A stretch of DNA of 64,000 bases from Staphylotrichum longicolle. Its lineage: Eukaryota; Ascomycota; Sordariomycetes; Sordariales; Chaetomiaceae. The notes under the pieces were generated by a model. That model worked only from the letters and a program-made list of their open reading frames with translations, made no database searches and was not told the DNA's origin. Positions 63,501 through 64,000 of the stretch are shown here, one piece after another. Numbering within the stretch: position 1 is the stretch's first letter; every line of letters begins with the position of its first letter. Both the position numbers and the translations under genes were made by a program. The DNA is taken from contig JAHCVI010000001.1 in assembly GCA_019096155.1 (NCBI GenBank), positions 4,030,001 to 4,094,000 of the forward strand, in the 5' to 3' direction.

Positions 63501-64000
63501 TAGATAGAACGACTTAATTAGATCGTAGAACAATACCTTTGGTCATTTATCAACTTCCAATAGGATAACTAGGTTATATTATTGCTAGTTATACAATTGG
63601 TATATAATATAGCACCAACCAAATCTATAAAAGTTATACTATTCTTCGCGAACTTCGGGTACGAAGTAGACCTACGCTAGGGACCCAAAGTTATAGTTCC
63701 TAGGGCAGCTATCAAGGTAGACCAAATGTACACGCTATATACAATGCTTAAGGAAGAACTAGAGTTTATTAGACAAAGGATAAAGCACTACTACGACAAA
63801 TACAAGCTCGAGGGTCCTCGCCTAGAGAGGGGAGACAAAGTTTACCTCATTTTACAGAATCTTCGTACAAAGCGACCAAGTCGAAAACTCGATTTCAAAA
63901 AGATTAGACTATTCAGGATCGAGGAGAAAATTTCAATGTCCAACTACCGACTGTCATTACTAGCAATAATACGCATCAGGACATATATTTTTCACATTTC
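60591..64000 (+). pseudogene. Pol of Gypsy copy 2 (integrase C-terminus cut by window edge)
   Basis: RT shows GYIRLSISPAGYPILF at about 61425-61475. Its YxDD box at 61797-61808 reads YLDN, whereas copy 1 reads YLND, so each copy lost a different catalytic aspartate. RNase H and the integrase core (VTIDFITKLL near 63195, LVDRLTK near 63270) follow. TAG stops throughout. Confidence 0.85.

Larger units (their letters stand above)
57231..64000 (+). mobile_element. Ty3/Gypsy chromovirus, copy 2 (continues past window end)
   Basis: This is a second copy of the element at 16776-24924 in the same orientation: a complete 5' LTR, gag, the extra middle stretch, protease, RT, RNase H and most of integrase. 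It differs from copy 1 mostly by C/T and G/A transitions, with different sites hit in the two copies. The chromodomain and 3' LTR lie outside the window. Confidence 0.9.

Overview
The window reads as nuclear DNA of a filamentous ascomycete, most likely a Sordariomycete. The evidence is short GT-AG introns (49-100 bp), GC-rich codon use, HET-domain genes, a Zn2Cys6 regulator and two fungal-type MFS carriers. It also shows heavy C-to-T/G-to-A decay with TAG stops, the hallmark of repeat-induced point mutation (RIP). The taxon is an inference; no marker gene fixes it.

Layout. (1) About 1-15.3 kb is a conserved-looking gene block: the N-terminus of a catalase, a monocarboxylate-type MFS carrier, a small secreted Thr/Ser-rich protein, a HET-domain gene, a small unknown gene, an internally deleted metallophosphoesterase, a Zn2Cys6 regulator, and a DAL5-type MFS carrier divergent from that regulator. 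(2) At about 15.36 kb the sequence switches abruptly to TA-rich, stop-riddled DNA: a Fot1/pogo transposon (15359-25374) split by a complete 8.1 kb Ty3/Gypsy chromovirus (16776-24924) with a GAGCT target duplication. (3) About 25.4-45.2 kb is a graveyard of recognisable genes: a DUF3435-like protein, a Lys/Arg-rich hypothetical, a DUF3723 protein, an RGS-domain protein, a 7TM (DUF7703-like) protein and a glycerol kinase that still has its introns. These are mixed with pogo fragments and a minisatellite. (4) About 46.5-49.2 kb is an unmutated island with an intact HET gene and, just downstream, the C-terminal half of a nucleoside phosphorylase (PNP/UDP) domain. (5) About 49.6-57.2 kb holds another pogo fragment, a possible MADS-like remnant, a decayed ferric reductase, a 178 bp tandem repeat, a decayed F-box-like gene and a truncated inverted LTR. 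(6) From 57231 to the end lies a second, 3'-truncated copy of the same Gypsy element.

How it fits together. DUF3435-like, DUF3723, ferric reductase and NLR-type effector domains (HET, PNP) are the gene set known as typical passengers of fungal Starship giant transposons. The DUF3435-like relic lies first and points rightward into the others. The simplest reading is an old Starship-like element, or a nest of such cargo, inactivated by RIP and then invaded by pogo and Gypsy elements. The boundaries and a functional captain cannot be shown from this sequence alone. Positions of decayed genes are approximate, because frames are broken and introns can only sometimes be placed.
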